A stretch of 64,000 nucleotides of DNA, from contig JAQXEG010000029.1 of the NCBI GenBank assembly GCA_029250945.1, positions 1 to 64,000 on the forward strand. The letters run 5' to 3'. This document shows positions 54,101-63,903 of the stretch, piece after piece; position 1 is the stretch's first letter, and each line of letters begins with the position of its first letter. The translations under genes were made by a program, and so were the position numbers. Source of the stretch: Yoonia sp. (GTDB lineage: Bacteria > Pseudomonadota > Alphaproteobacteria > Rhodobacterales > Rhodobacteraceae). Under the pieces are notes generated by a model that saw only the letters and a program-made list of their open reading frames with translations, did not search any database and was not told the DNA's origin.

Positions 54101-56065
54101 ATGTTGATTGAACTTGCTCACTTCGCATTGATTCTGGCCGCTGTTGTAGCTGTTGTGCAGATGATTATTCCGATGATCGGTGCCCAAACCGACCGTCGCA
54201 ATTGGATGGCACTGGCCGAACCTGCAGCCACCTCGCAAGTGATCTTGGTTGGATTTTCGTTTGCCGTGCTGATGTGGGCATTTGTGCAATCAGATTTCTC
54301 GCTCGCGCTTGTTTACCAAAATTCCCACACGGCTAAGCCGCTGCTGTATAAAATCAGCGGTGTTTGGGGCAATCACGAAGGATCAATGCTGCTTTGGGTG
54401 TTGATCCTGACGATCTTTGGCGCGTCGGCGGCGTGGTTTGGTGGCGGTTTGCCAGAAAAGCTGCGGGCGCGGGTGCTGTCTGTTCAGGCGGCGATTTCTG
54501 TCGCGTTTTACCTATTTATCTTGCTGACTTCGAACCCGTTTGACCGGCTTGCTGTGCCGCCATTGAACGGACTTGATCTGAACCCGCTTCTGCAAGATCC
54601 CGGCCTCGCGTTTCATCCCCCGTTTCTTTACCTCGGGTATGTCGGCCTTAGCATGGCGTTTTCATTCGCCGTTGCGGCCCTGATTGAGGGGCGCGTTGAC
54701 GCGGCTTGGGCGCGCTGGGTGCGTCCGTGGACATTGGCCGCGTGGGTATTTTTGACCATCGGAATCGCGCTAGGCTCTTGGTGGGCCTATTACGAATTGG
54801 GTTGGGGCGGGTTCTGGTTTTGGGATCCGGTTGAAAACGCATCATTCATGCCGTGGTTGATCGCCGCCGCGTTGCTGCATTCCGCCATCGTTGTGGAAAA
54901 GCGTGAAGCGTTGAAAAGCTGGACCATCCTGCTTGCAATCCTCGCATTCGGTTTCTCGCTGTTGGGGACGTTTATCGTGCGATCTGGCCTGCTGACATCC
55001 GTTCACGCATTTGCCAATGATCCGGAACGCGGGTTGTTCATCCTGATCATCTTGGGCGTTTTCACAGGCGGCGCGCTGACGCTATTTGCAGCGCGGACCA
55101 ATACGCTAGAGGCAAAGGGTATTTTTGGTGCCGTCAGCCGTGAAAGCGGCCTTGTCCTCAATAATATTCTGCTCGCCGTCAGCGCATTTGTCGTCTTTGT
55201 CGGCACGATTTGGCCACTGGTCGCGGAAATGGCGTTTGGTCGCACATTGTCCGTCGGGCCGCCGTTCTTTGATGCGGCCTTTACGCCGTTTATGGTGGCG
55301 TTGGCGCTGGCGCTGCCGTTTGGATCAATGCTGACGTGGAAACGCGGCAGCTTGCGCAGCGCGTGGTTAAAATTGTGGCCATTCGCGGTGCTGGCGATTG
55401 CGCTTGGCACGCTTGTCTATGCGCTACAGTCGGGGCGGTCCGCCTTGGGGCCGGTCGGCCTCGCACTTGGTGTTTGGACCGTCACGGGTGCGCTGGTTGA
55501 TCTGACGACGCGGACAGGGAGCGGGTCACTGCCCGAACGTATGGGGCGACTAACGCGCCTGCCGGGGGCCGATTGGGGCAAGGCGACGGCGCATATCGGG
55601 ATGGGGGTTACCATTTTTGGCGTGGCCGCGATTACCGCTTGGCAGCAAGAGGATATCCGCATCGCCCAGATCGGCGCGCCTTACGATGTAGGGGGCTATC
55701 AATTCACGCTCGATGCTGTGGAAACGGTCGAGGGGACGAATTATATCAGCACCTTAGCGCAAATTTCGGTGCGTGACCGAATCCGCGTCGTCGCAACCCT
55801 GTCACCGGAAAAGCGGTTTTATCCCGTCGCACAGATGCCCACCACCGAGGCCGCGATCCGCAACGGATTCCTGCGCGATATCTACGTGGTGATCGGGGAT
55901 GCGCAAGCTGAGGGTGCCTATACCGTGCGGGTGTATATCAAGCCGTTTGCCAACTGGATTTGGGGCGGTGCGATCCTGATGTCACTGGGTGGTTTCATGT
56001 CGTTGCTGGATCGGCGGATGCGGCTTGCTGCTGGTGCAGCAAAGCGGCGAAAGGCAGCGGCGTGA
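54101..56065 (+). CDS. ccmF: cytochrome c heme lyase subunit CcmF
   Basis: A 654-residue polytopic membrane protein with about 14-15 helices, the main component of the holocytochrome c synthetase with CcmH. The tryptophan-rich WWD motif GWGGFWFWDPVENASFMPWL is present, as are conserved histidines in GNHEGSML and FHPPFLYLG. Among three in-frame starts (TTG 54083, ATG 54095, ATG 54101) I use the last, which gives the family MLIELAHFALIL. No strong Shine-Dalgarno is seen. It overlaps the ccmH start by one base (TGATG) and is separated from ccmE by the lysis cassette. Confidence 0.94.
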   Translation: MLIELAHFALILAAVVAVVQMIIPMIGAQTDRRNWMALAEPAATSQVILVGFSFAVLMWAFVQSDFSLALVYQNSHTAKPLLYKISGVWGNHEGSMLLWVLILTIFGASAAWFGGGLPEKLRARVLSVQAAISVAFYLFILLTSNPFDRLAVPPLNGLDLNPLLQDPGLAFHPPFLYLGYVGLSMAFSFAVAALIEGRVDAAWARWVRPWTLAAWVFLTIGIALGSWWAYYELGWGGFWFWDPVENASFMPWLIAAALLHSAIVVEKREALKSWTILLAILAFGFSLLGTFIVRSGLLTSVHAFANDPERGLFILIILGVFTGGALTLFAARTNTLEAKGIFGAVSRESGLVLNNILLAVSAFVVFVGTIWPLVAEMAFGRTLSVGPPFFDAAFTPFMVALALALPFGSMLTWKRGSLRSAWLKLWPFAVLAIALGTLVYALQSGRSALGPVGLALGVWTVTGALVDLTTRTGSGSLPERMGRLTRLPGADWGKATAHIGMGVTIFGVAAITAWQQEDIRIAQIGAPYDVGGYQFTLDAVETVEGTNYISTLAQISVRDRIRVVATLSPEKRFYPVAQMPTTEAAIRNGFLRDIYVVIGDAQAEGAYTVRVYIKPFANWIWGGAILMSLGGFMSLLDRRMRLAAGAAKRRKAAA

Positions 56066-56508
56066 TGCTGCGGCTTTTTGCGCTTTTGGTCGTTCTGGCG
56101 GCACCCGTATGGGCGGTTGAGCCGCATGAAATGTTGGACGATCCAGCGCTGGAGGCGCGCGCGCGCGTTTTGTCCATGGGCCTGCGCTGTCCGGTTTGCC
56201 GGAACGAGAGCATTGATGAATCCTCGGCCACATTGGCCGCTGATCTGCGCGTGGTGTTGCGCGAACGGCTGGCCGTTGGGGACAGCGACGCGCAAGCTGT
56301 GGACTATTTGGTTGCGCGCTACGGGGAATTCATTTTGCTGCGGCCGGACACGTCCGGTGCAAATCGCGTGCTTTGGGCCGCCGGTCCGCTGCTATTTCTT
56401 TCCGCTTTGTTCATCGGATGGCGCACTGTTCGCCGTAGGCCCGAGCCTGTTGTCGAAAGCCTGAGTGCGGCCGAGCAAGCCAAGCTTGATAAAATCCTGC
56501 GCAACTGA
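56065..56508 (+). CDS. ccmH: cytochrome c maturation protein CcmH (Ccl2)
   Basis: A 147-residue thiol oxidoreductase that reduces apocytochrome CXXCH motifs before heme attachment. A signal peptide (about 1-17, MLRLFALLVVLAAPVWA) is followed by the active-site pair in LRCPVCRNESI, and one C-terminal membrane helix (about 105-122) anchors it facing the periplasm. The start overlaps the ccmF stop by one base, so the two are coupled. It acts in complex with CcmF. Confidence 0.94.
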   Translation: MLRLFALLVVLAAPVWAVEPHEMLDDPALEARARVLSMGLRCPVCRNESIDESSATLAADLRVVLRERLAVGDSDAQAVDYLVARYGEFILLRPDTSGANRVLWAAGPLLFLSALFIGWRTVRRRPEPVVESLSAAEQAKLDKILRN

Positions 56509-56577
56509 CGCACCGTTTCGTTTTCGCCGCTGTGCGACCGCGTTACAGTAGCATTCAAACAGCACAGGACGGGCGCC

Positions 56578-57354
56578 ATGGACTATCAAACGATCACTTT
56601 TGACATCACGAGCGACATTGCAGTGATCACCCTGAACCGGCCCGATGTGATGAATGCGCTGAACACCCAGCTGAGGATTGATATTACCCATGCCATCAAA
56701 ACCGCAGAGGCAGACGCCCGCGTTGTCGTGATGACAGGGGCAGGGCGGTCGTTCTGTTCTGGTCAGGATCTGGCTGATGGGGGATCGGCAGCGGCGCTTG
56801 ATCTTGAGGGGACGTTGCGCGACGAATATGTCCCCATGCTGAAGGCGATTTTTGACTGCAAGATCCCGACGATCGCTGCGGTGAACGGTCCTGCGGCGGG
56901 GGCAGGTGCCAACCTTGCGCTGGCCGCGGATGTGGTGATCGCATCCCATGACGCGTTCTTTTTGCAGGCGTTTACGCGTATCGGACTGATCCCAGATGCG
57001 GGCGGAACCTATTGGTTGCCACGCCAGATCGGTGCCGCGCGGGCCATGGGGGCGGCGCTGTTTGCGGATAAGATTTCGGCCCAACAGGCTGCCGACTGGG
57101 GAATGATTTACGAGGCGGTTCCTGCGGACACATTCGCCGAGCATTGGCATGCCCGTGCCGCCAGCCTCGCTAAAGGGCCGACGACGACCTATCACCATCT
57201 CAAAACTGCGATCCGTGGATCGTTTGAAAATACGCTCGATCAGCAGCTTGCCCTTGAAGCAAAGCTGCAAGGGGCTTGTGGCGACAGTGAAGATTTCAAA
57301 GAGGGCGTCATGGCGTTCCTTGAAAAGCGCCCTGCGCAATTCACTGGGCGCTAG
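56578..57354 (+). CDS. enoyl-CoA hydratase/isomerase (PaaG-like)
   Basis: A 258-residue crotonase-fold protein. The oxyanion segment is SFCSGQDLAD, a second core motif is AAVNGPAAGAGANLALAADV, and RIGLIPDAGGTYWLPR places a Pro/Asp where typical hydratases have Glu, as in PaaG-type ring-1,2-epoxyphenylacetyl-CoA isomerase. This suggests phenylacetate catabolism, but no other paa gene is nearby. It lies 69 bp after ccmH on the same strand. Its TAG stop overlaps the terminal stop of the convergent DUF2087 pseudogene. Confidence 0.87.
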   Translation: MDYQTITFDITSDIAVITLNRPDVMNALNTQLRIDITHAIKTAEADARVVVMTGAGRSFCSGQDLADGGSAAALDLEGTLRDEYVPMLKAIFDCKIPTIAAVNGPAAGAGANLALAADVVIASHDAFFLQAFTRIGLIPDAGGTYWLPRQIGAARAMGAALFADKISAQQAADWGMIYEAVPADTFAEHWHARAASLAKGPTTTYHHLKTAIRGSFENTLDQQLALEAKLQGACGDSEDFKEGVMAFLEKRPAQFTGR

Positions 57355-57848
57355 GGCACGCCAGTTATCAGCGCCTGTGCGGATGGAGTCGGCGGGCGTT
57401 CAACGCGGTGGTAGCTGGCCCCGTCAATCGTGCGCGTCAGCTGCTTGTGATCGATCATAGACCGCCGCAAGGGGACGTGATCGCCCAAGCCGTTTCCGGC
57501 GATCAGCACGGCGTTCACCTCATTTTCGGTCAGGTCCGTTTTGGCAGGCAGGCGAGCCTAAAACACCCATAGGCACAGCCCCTGTGTCGTGGTCTGCTTT
57601 GGCCAGCGAGTCATGACACCAGTGGTGTCAAAGACGCGCTTCGCTTTGGTCAACTGGGGGTCAGGCTTGGCGGGCGTTGCGCTGCGCAGATGTTGATGGT
57701 TGTCGTATCCAGCTGCCTTCGCAATCGCAGACAGAAATGCAGCGTGACCGGGTATTTCATCGTGCCCAAGCAGGTCAGCGCGCAGGGCCTTTGCAAAGCT
57801 GGTGATATCGGAAATCGTAAGCGGCATGACATCGCTGGGCATATGCAT
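57351..57848 (-). pseudogene. DUF2087 domain protein gene interrupted by in-frame TAG
   Basis: One frame of about 165 codons runs from ATG 57848 (or the better spaced ATG 57842, after AAGGAC) to TAG at 57351-57353. It is interrupted by TAG at 57558-57560. The upstream part ends LCLWVF and the downstream part continues ARLPAKTDLTENEVNAVL and PLRRSMIDHKQL, which together form a DUF2087 domain. Relatives have Trp at the stop, so TGG to TAG is likely. The family is often fused to or associated with transcription factors. The terminal stop overlaps that of the enoyl-CoA hydratase gene. The 151 bp before the next gene show nothing further. Confidence 0.75.
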
Positions 57849-57999
57849 GTCCTTTTAAATGTGCCGGTCCCCTTTGATCGGGGTGATGGTCGACCTTGTC
57901 GTCCGGCTGATGAAAAGGCCAACAGCATTGATATGCCAATGACAGGTTTAGCGGAATGGCGACGCCTCGGCGAACTGCTGACCGTACATAAATTGCCGA

Positions 58000-58494
58000 T
58001 CACTGGGGGCGAGGCATGGCGAAATAGACGTTGTCGGACCACTGGCCATCAATGCAGAATGTATCTTTTACACGTCCAGTTTCTTGAAAGCCAAGGCTCT
58101 TGAGGCATTGCACCGACGCGGTGTTCAAGGGATCGGCATTGGCGGTCAGTTGGGGTAGGGCAAACGTGTTGAAAAGATGTGGGATGATTGCGGTCATCGC
58201 CTCGGTCACGACACCTTGGCGCCAGACGTCGGGATGCAGGATAAACCCGATTTCATCGACCTTGTGCAAGCCTGCGGTGCCGACAACACGCCCCTACATT
58301 TCAATCGTGAAGTATCTGATGGCATCCGCGGGTTGCTGTGCGATGCGGTCCAGTTTTTGTGCGGTCTCGCTTGGGGTGCGATGGGGTGGGGTGGACCAGT
58401 AACGCATGGCGTCAACATTGCTGTAGATCGCGAACATATCGTCGAGATCATCCGCTTGGCCGCGGCGCAGAATAAGCCGTTTGGTTCGCAGCAT
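58000..58494 (-). pseudogene. GNAT N-acetyltransferase gene interrupted by in-frame TAG
   Basis: From ATG 58494 (AAGGG five bases upstream) the frame reads as a RimJ/RimL-type acetyltransferase: LRTKRLILRRGQADDLDDMF at the N-terminus and, downstream, GFILHPDVWRQGVVTEAM (the acetyl-CoA loop) and CLKSLGFQETGRVKD. TAG at 58294-58296 interrupts the frame between FTIEM and GRVVGTAGL, inside the central sheet. No frameshift is seen. The downstream fragment has no good start and lacks half the fold, so activity is unlikely. It lies downstream of the gltA terminator on the same strand. Confidence 0.78.
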
Positions 58495-58504
58495 AACACC
58501 CTTC

Positions 58505-58537
58505 AAAGGAAAGGGCCGCCAATTTGGCGACCCTTTG
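58505..58537 (-). terminator. intrinsic terminator after gltA
   Basis: AAAGGG(T)CGCC and GGCG(G)CCCTTT form an 11-bp stem with a short AAATT loop. On the minus strand it is followed by CCTTT. It lies 5 bp after the gltA stop codon and overlaps the start region of the acetyltransferase pseudogene. Confidence 0.75.
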
Positions 58538-58541
58538 TGAT

Positions 58542-59837
58542 TTAGCGTTTCTCGATATCGACGTAATCGCGGGCTGTTTCGCCCAGATACAGCTGACGGG
58601 GCCGACCGATTTTTAGCTGTGGATCAGCAAGCTGTTCTTTCCATTGGGAAATCCAACCTACCGTCCGCGCAAGCGCAAAGATTGGCGTGAACATGGACGT
58701 TGGAAAGCCCATCGCCTCTAGGATGATGCCGGAATAGAAATCGACATTCGGGAACAGCTTTTTCTCGGCGAAATATGGATCGGCAAGCGCCTGCTTTTCC
58801 AGCTCCATCGCGACTTGCAACAGTGGGTTGTCTTCGACGCCCAACAGTTCAAGAACCTCATCCGCGGATTGCTTCATCACAGTCGCGCGTGGGTCGAAAT
58901 TCTTGTACACGCGGTGACCAAAGCCCATCAGGCGGTAGCTGTCGTTCTTATCCTTCGCACGGGCGATGAATTCTGGAATGCGGTCAACGGTGCCGATTTC
59001 CTTAAGCATTTCAAGACATGCTTGGTTCGCGCCACCATGTGCCGGACCCCAAAGGCAGGCGATACCAGCGGCGATACACGCAAATGGGTTGGCGCCAGAT
59101 GATGATGCCAAACGCACGGTCGATGTGGATGCGTTCTGTTCGTGATCGGCGTGCAGCGTGAAAATCCGGTCCATGGCACGGGCCAGAATTGGGTTCACCT
59201 CATAATCCTCTGCCGGAACAGAGAAACACATGTGCAGGAAGTTGGCGGCGTAATCCAGATCGTTCCGCGGATACACAAACGGCTGACCGATGTGATATTT
59301 ATAGGCCATCGCGGCAATTGTCGGCATCTTGGCGATCAGGCGAATCGATGCAACCTCACGCTGGTGGGCGTCGTTGATGTCGGTGCTGTCGTGATAGAAT
59401 GCGGACATCGCGCCAACAACGCCAACCATCGTGGCCATCGGGTGCGCATCGCGGCGGAAACCACGGAAGAAGTTGTGCATCTGTTCGTGGATCATCGTGT
59501 GGCGTGTAACCAGCGCCTCGAACTTCTCAAGCTCGTCGGCCTTTGGCAGCTCACCGTAAAGCAGGGCGTAACACACTTCGAGGTAGTGGGACTGGCTTGC
59601 CAATTGGTCAATCGGGTAGCCACGGTGCAACAGCTCACCCTTGTCGCCGTCAATGAATGTGATCGTGCTATCGCAGGCGGCAGTCGATGTGAAACCTGGG
59701 TCATAGGTGAATACACCAGCTTGACCATAGAGTTTGCGAATGTCGATCACATCCGGCCCACCATTGGGAGAGTGCATCGGCAATTCATAGGACTGACCAT
59801 CAATCGTCAGCGTTGCGGTCTTTGTAGTTTCGGCCAT
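58542..59837 (-). CDS. gltA: citrate synthase (type II)
   Basis: A 431-residue hexameric-type citrate synthase condensing acetyl-CoA and oxaloacetate. The active-site histidines are in [11 protein letters not shown] and [14 protein letters not shown], and the catalytic aspartate is in [11 protein letters not shown] 59837 is chosen because GGGGA lies six bases before it; an ATG two codons earlier sits directly on the Shine-Dalgarno. Upstream is gltX on the same strand with about 100 bp between. A strong terminator follows. Confidence 0.97.
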   Translation of the reverse strand: MAETTKTATLTIDGQSYELPMHSPNGGPDVIDIRKLYGQAGVFTYDPGFTSTAACDSTITFIDGDKGELLHRGYPIDQLASQSHYLEVCYALLYGELPKADELEKFEALVTRHTMIHEQMHNFFRGFRRDAHPMATMVGVVGAMSAFYHDSTDINDAHQREVASIRLIAKMPTIAAMAYKYHIGQPFVYPRNDLDYAANFLHMCFSVPAEDYEVNPILARAMDRIFTLHADHEQNASTSTVRLASSSGANPFACIAAGIACLWGPAHGGANQACLEMLKEIGTVDRIPEFIARAKDKNDSYRLMGFGHRVYKNFDPRATVMKQSADEVLELLGVEDNPLLQVAMELEKQALADPYFAEKKLFPNVDFYSGIILEAMGFPTSMFTPIFALARTVGWISQWKEQLADPQLKIGRPRQLYLGETARDYVDIEKR

Positions 59838-59936
59838 GTGCATTCCCCAATATATGCCGCGATCCAGATAGGACCCGCGGTCGCGTTTAATTGTCGCCTG
59901 ATGACTGCGTTAACGTCAAAACGTAACGAAAAGGTT

Positions 59937-61340
59937 TCAGGCGCTGGCGTCGGACAGTCGCGCGCATATTTCATCGCGTCCAAGCACCAGCATCATATCA
60001 AAGACACTCGGAGTGGTGGTGCGCCCTGCAAGAGCAGCCCGAAGCGGCCCCGCAAGTTTTCCAAGCTTCATGTCGTGGCTTTCGGCCACTTGTGAAACGA
60101 TGCCCTCCAAGGCGTCTCTGGACCAGCTAACATTTTGCAAGTGCGGCGTCAATTCCGACAGTATACCACGGGATACATTGTCGAGGTTTTTGCGTGCTTT
60201 TTCATCAACCTCAATCGGCCGCGATGTCAGAACAAAGTGTGCCTTATCAAGGAGTTCCGGTAGAGTCTTGGCCCGTTCTTTCAGGCAGTACAGCGCGTTC
60301 AAGAAACCGTCAGATTGAGCGTCGGTCAGTGGCGTGGCGTCGGTTGCGGCCAAAAATGCTTTGGTTTCATGCAGCAGCGCAGCATCATCGGCAATCGCGA
60401 TATGTTGGCCGCAGATATTTTCCAGCTTTTTGGTGTCGAAACGCGCGGGCGATTTACCGATTCCGTCCAGATCAAACCAGTCGCGGGCTTGCGCATCGGT
60501 AAAAAATTCATCGTCACCGTGGCTCCAACCCAGTCGGGTCAGATAATTCCGCATGCCTGCCGCAGGATAGCCAATGGCCTGATATTCAGCCGCACCCGTT
60601 GCACCATGCCGCTTGGATAGCTTTTTGCCGTCAGGGCCAAAGATAAGTGGAATATGGGCCAGCACAGGTTTATCCCAGCCCATCGCGTCATAGATCACGT
60701 TTTGGCGGAAAGCGTTAGCAAGGTGGTCATCGCCACGCACAACATGAGTCACGCCCATATCGTGATCATCGACCACAACAGCCAGCATATAGACCGGCGT
60801 CCCATCAGACCGCAGTAGCACCATATCGTCGAGCTGGTCATTGGACCACGTCACGCTGCCCTGCACCTGATCATGCAACGTTGTCGACCCGTCACGCGGC
60901 GCCTTGAGCCGGATGACATAGGGCAAATCGGGGTGGTCAGCCGCAGCCACATCGCGCCAAGGTGAGCGGTAAAGCGTTGATGTCTTTTGCGCACGCGCCT
61001 CTTCGCGGAACGCCTCAATCTCATCCTGAGTGGCAAAGCATTTGTATGCGTTGCCGTCTGCCAGCATTTGCATGGCAACCTCAACATGACGGGACGCATT
61101 CGCGTGCTGGCTGATCGGATCGCCGTCCCAATCAAGGCCAAGCCACATCAAACCGTCCAAGATCGCTTTGGTGTTTTCATCCGTCGAGCGGGTGCGATCC
61201 GTATCCTCGATCCGCAGCACAAATTTGCCGCCACGTCCGCGCGCATAAAGCCAGTTGAACAGCGCCGTGCGCGCGCCGCCGATATGCAAAGCACCCGTGG
61301 GTGAGGGGGCAAAACGTGTGACAACGGGGGCTTGGGACAT
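59937..61340 (-). CDS. gltX: glutamate-tRNA ligase
   Basis: A 467-residue class I synthetase. The HIGH-type motif is in [16 protein letters not shown] and the KMSKS-type motif is KKLSKRHG. The C-terminal anticodon-binding domain begins at about residue 330. ATG 61340 follows AGAGG with nine bases; the frame extends to 61367 without support. It is divergent from the comEC remnant across 83 bp and transcribed toward gltA. Whether it charges tRNA-Gln as well cannot be told here. Confidence 0.97.
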   Translation of the reverse strand: MSQAPVVTRFAPSPTGALHIGGARTALFNWLYARGRGGKFVLRIEDTDRTRSTDENTKAILDGLMWLGLDWDGDPISQHANASRHVEVAMQMLADGNAYKCFATQDEIEAFREEARAQKTSTLYRSPWRDVAAADHPDLPYVIRLKAPRDGSTTLHDQVQGSVTWSNDQLDDMVLLRSDGTPVYMLAVVVDDHDMGVTHVVRGDDHLANAFRQNVIYDAMGWDKPVLAHIPLIFGPDGKKLSKRHGATGAAEYQAIGYPAAGMRNYLTRLGWSHGDDEFFTDAQARDWFDLDGIGKSPARFDTKKLENICGQHIAIADDAALLHETKAFLAATDATPLTDAQSDGFLNALYCLKERAKTLPELLDKAHFVLTSRPIEVDEKARKNLDNVSRGILSELTPHLQNVSWSRDALEGIVSQVAESHDMKLGKLAGPLRAALAGRTTTPSVFDMMLVLGRDEICARLSDASA

Positions 61341-61423
61341 GAAAATTAACCTCTTGTTCATCATCATTGATCAAAGATGACCAGTGGTGAGGCTGAGATA
61401 CTAAGCGGAGGGACAAGAGACAA

Positions 61424-63140
61424 GTGCGCGTGATCAGACAAATTGAAACCGGACTATTGGCGCAGCGCGGGCATTTGTTTGGCTCGGTGCCCAGGTGCCT
61501 TGGCATCGGGATCGGTGTCTATTTCGCAATCGGCCAAGAACCCGATATCATTCAACTTGCCACGTTGGGTTTGGGGTGTCTGTGTGTGCTCGTGCTGTCA
61601 CGGCTCGGGCCAGCAGCGATCAGTCCGCTGTTGATCGGACTTGCGTTGATTGGTGTGGGGTTTGGTCCGGCCAAAACACGCACGACCATAAAAGAGGCGC
61701 CTGTTCCGGGCTTTCGCTATTATGACCCCATCGAAGGGCGTATCGTGAATATTGACCGTTCAGGCAGTGATGCTGTGCGGTTGACGTTGGACCGCGTGAA
61801 CCTCGACCGGATGAGGCCCGCCAAAACGCCCGCCCTTGTGCGCGTGTCCTTGCACGGCGATTGGCCGTCCGCCCCGTTCCGCCCCGGCGATATGGTGACG
61901 ACAACGGGGCATCTATCGCCAGCATCCGGCCCTGCCGAGGCGGGCGGTTTTGATTTCCAGCGCCACAGCTGGTTCTTGCAAGTCGGCGCGGGGTATTTGG
62001 CCCTATCGGGCGGAAATGTCGCCACCGAGCGAGCCTATATCATGGTTGCGGTCATGTGGCTGGCGGTTCTCTTGGATCGACGCGCACTGACATTACGGGC
62101 TGTGGCAATTGCGGCCATCATCGTGCTTGTCATTCAGCCAGAGGCGTTGATCGTGCCAGGGTTTCAGATGTCATTCGCGGCGACAACTGCGCTTGTGATC
62201 GTGTTCGGTCAGATGCGACGGCTGAACTTGCAACGCCTGCCGAAATGGACCCAGCCGATCCTGTTCGTCATCATCTCCTCTGCCGTGGCGGGCTTGGCGA
62301 CAGCGCTGTTTGCTGCTGCGCATTTCAATCAGATTGCGCTTTATGGATTGATAGCGAATATCCTTAGCGTTCTGTTGATGGGGATATTGGTCGTGCCAGC
62401 AATGGTGCTGGCGGTGTGTCTTGCGCCATTTGGGTCGTGGTCGGATGGCCTGTGGACCGCGGCGGCGGGATTCCAGCGGATTCTCGCGGTCGCGGGGCAA
62501 GTCGTGGGCATGGAAGGCGCGCTAAGCCACGTGATCGCACCCCATTGGATCGTGTTGCCATTGATCGGGTTCGGCCTTTTGCATCTGGCGCTATGGCAGG
62601 GCGCAATGCGTTGGGCAGGCGTCGCCGTTTTCGGCACGGCCATTGTGATTTGGATGCAGACAGAGCGTCCCAGCGTTCTGATCGCCGACAACGGCGCGTT
62701 GTTTCGCGTTTTGGAGCAAGATGGCCGCGCCCTGTCCCGCGCCAAGTGCAGTGGGTTTGTCGCAAGTATCTGGCTGGAGAATTACGGCAACCCAGTGGAT
62801 CAGGCACGTGCGGCGGCGCGGCGCGATTTCGCCAAAGAGGGGCGCATCACACGGTTCGCAATCGGGGATTGGTAGGTTTTGCAAGTCTCCGGCAAGGGCC
62901 CTTGCGGCAATGACGGGCTGCGGGGGTGCTGATATCATGATCAGCAATCAGATTGTCGAGGGACCCCGCCCGTGCACGGTGTTCGATATCAAAACATTCC
63001 GAAACCAAGGGGCAATCGCGTTTTGGCCAACGGCGAACGCCACACTCCGTACTGTGACAAGCCAACAAGCCGCAGGGGCGCTGCCATGGAACGGGGGCGA
63101 TGTGCCCCCCCCGATCATTCTAAAGCGTAATCAGGAATAA
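61424..63140 (+). pseudogene. comEC: comEC DNA-uptake channel gene, degraded
   Basis: A remnant of the ComEC/Rec2 membrane channel for transforming DNA. From GTG 61424 it reads as ComEC, but three lesions are visible. First, an in-frame internal deletion joins FDFQRHSWFLQVGAG directly to YLALSGGNVATERA near 61990, removing about 110 expected residues including the conserved ISGLH segment. Second, TAG at 62873-62875 follows RFAIGDW. Third, a frameshift near 62893-62900 follows, after which the C-terminal domain continues in another frame (LAAMTGCGGADIMISN) to 63140. Its 3' end overlaps lexA by 10 bp. The order gltA, gltX, comEC, lexA is typical for the group. Confidence 0.85.
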
Positions 63141-63820
63141 GTGCGGATCAGGCCGATCAGTCGGCCCTGCACCTTGACCTGATCATCGCGGTACACTTGC
63201 GTGGTCAGCGCGGCGTTTGCCGGTTCCAACGCAATCGTGCCGCCCGTTTGGCGGAACCGTTTGAGCGTTGCTTCCTGATCTTCGACCAAGGCCACAACGA
63301 TATCGCCATTGTCGGCCTTCTTGGTTTCGCGGATCACGACGATATCACCGTCGTTGATCCCCGCTTCGATCATGGAATCGCCCTTAACCTCTAGTGCGTA
63401 GTGCTCTCCCTGACCCAACATCGAGTGGGGCACGGCCACGTTGTGCGACACCTCGGAAATGGCGGCAATCGGTGTACCAGCGGCGATGCGGCCCATCATG
63501 GGCAGCTCAATCGCGACATTCTCAATCTCACGCGCAGCGGGGGGGATGGCGTCGGGACGATCACCATCAATCACACGCGGAGTGAAACCGGACTGGGTTT
63601 GCATCGTGTCGGGCAGCTTCAGGATTTCCAATGCACGGGCGCGGTGGGCCAAGCGGCGGATAAATCCACGTTCTTCCAATGCGGTGATCAGGCGGTGGAT
63701 GCCAGACTTGGATCGCAGATCAAGCGCTTCTTTCATCTCGTCAAATGACGGGGGCACGCCATCACGCTGCACACGTTTATGAATGAATTCCAACAGGTCG
63801 AGCTGCTTTTTCGTTAGCAT
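63131..63820 (-). CDS. lexA: LexA repressor
   Basis: A 229-residue SOS repressor. The winged HTH (about 1-65) contains [23 protein letters not shown]. The cleavage site is Ala114-Gly115 ([10 protein letters not shown]). The self-cleavage dyad is Ser149 (KGDSMIEAG) and Lys187 (EATLKRFR). All functional residues are present. An exact LexA box lies 37 bp upstream, so it represses itself. Upstream on the same strand is the end of a probable moeA. Confidence 0.97.
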   Translation of the reverse strand: MLTKKQLDLLEFIHKRVQRDGVPPSFDEMKEALDLRSKSGIHRLITALEERGFIRRLAHRARALEILKLPDTMQTQSGFTPRVIDGDRPDAIPPAAREIENVAIELPMMGRIAAGTPIAAISEVSHNVAVPHSMLGQGEHYALEVKGDSMIEAGINDGDIVVIRETKKADNGDIVVALVEDQEATLKRFRQTGGTIALEPANAALTTQVYRDDQVKVQGRLIGLIRTYS

Positions 63821-63856
63821 GGGTCTGCTCCTACAAAAGGGACACGTTTCGCATAT

Positions 63857-63871
63857 GTTCTATGCGTGTTC
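63857..63871. promoter_or_regulatory. LexA box upstream of lexA
   Basis: GTTC-TATGCGT-GTTC, an exact GTTC-N7-GTTC operator 37 bp before the lexA start. It is the same arrangement as upstream of uvrA and gives autoregulation of the SOS response. Confidence 0.9.
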
Positions 63872-63903
63872 CCGTTTTGTGTCAACGCCATGTTGCGCAG
63901 CCC

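Noticed and set aside
12558-63140. Genome-wide reassignment of TAG to an amino acid
   Set aside because: TAG is the normal terminal codon of several intact genes here (M20 peptidase, lpd, zapA, mmsB, indolepyruvate oxidoreductase, the CBS protein, the enoyl-CoA hydratase). The broken genes also include a TAA and a TGA, and no suppressor tRNA is visible.
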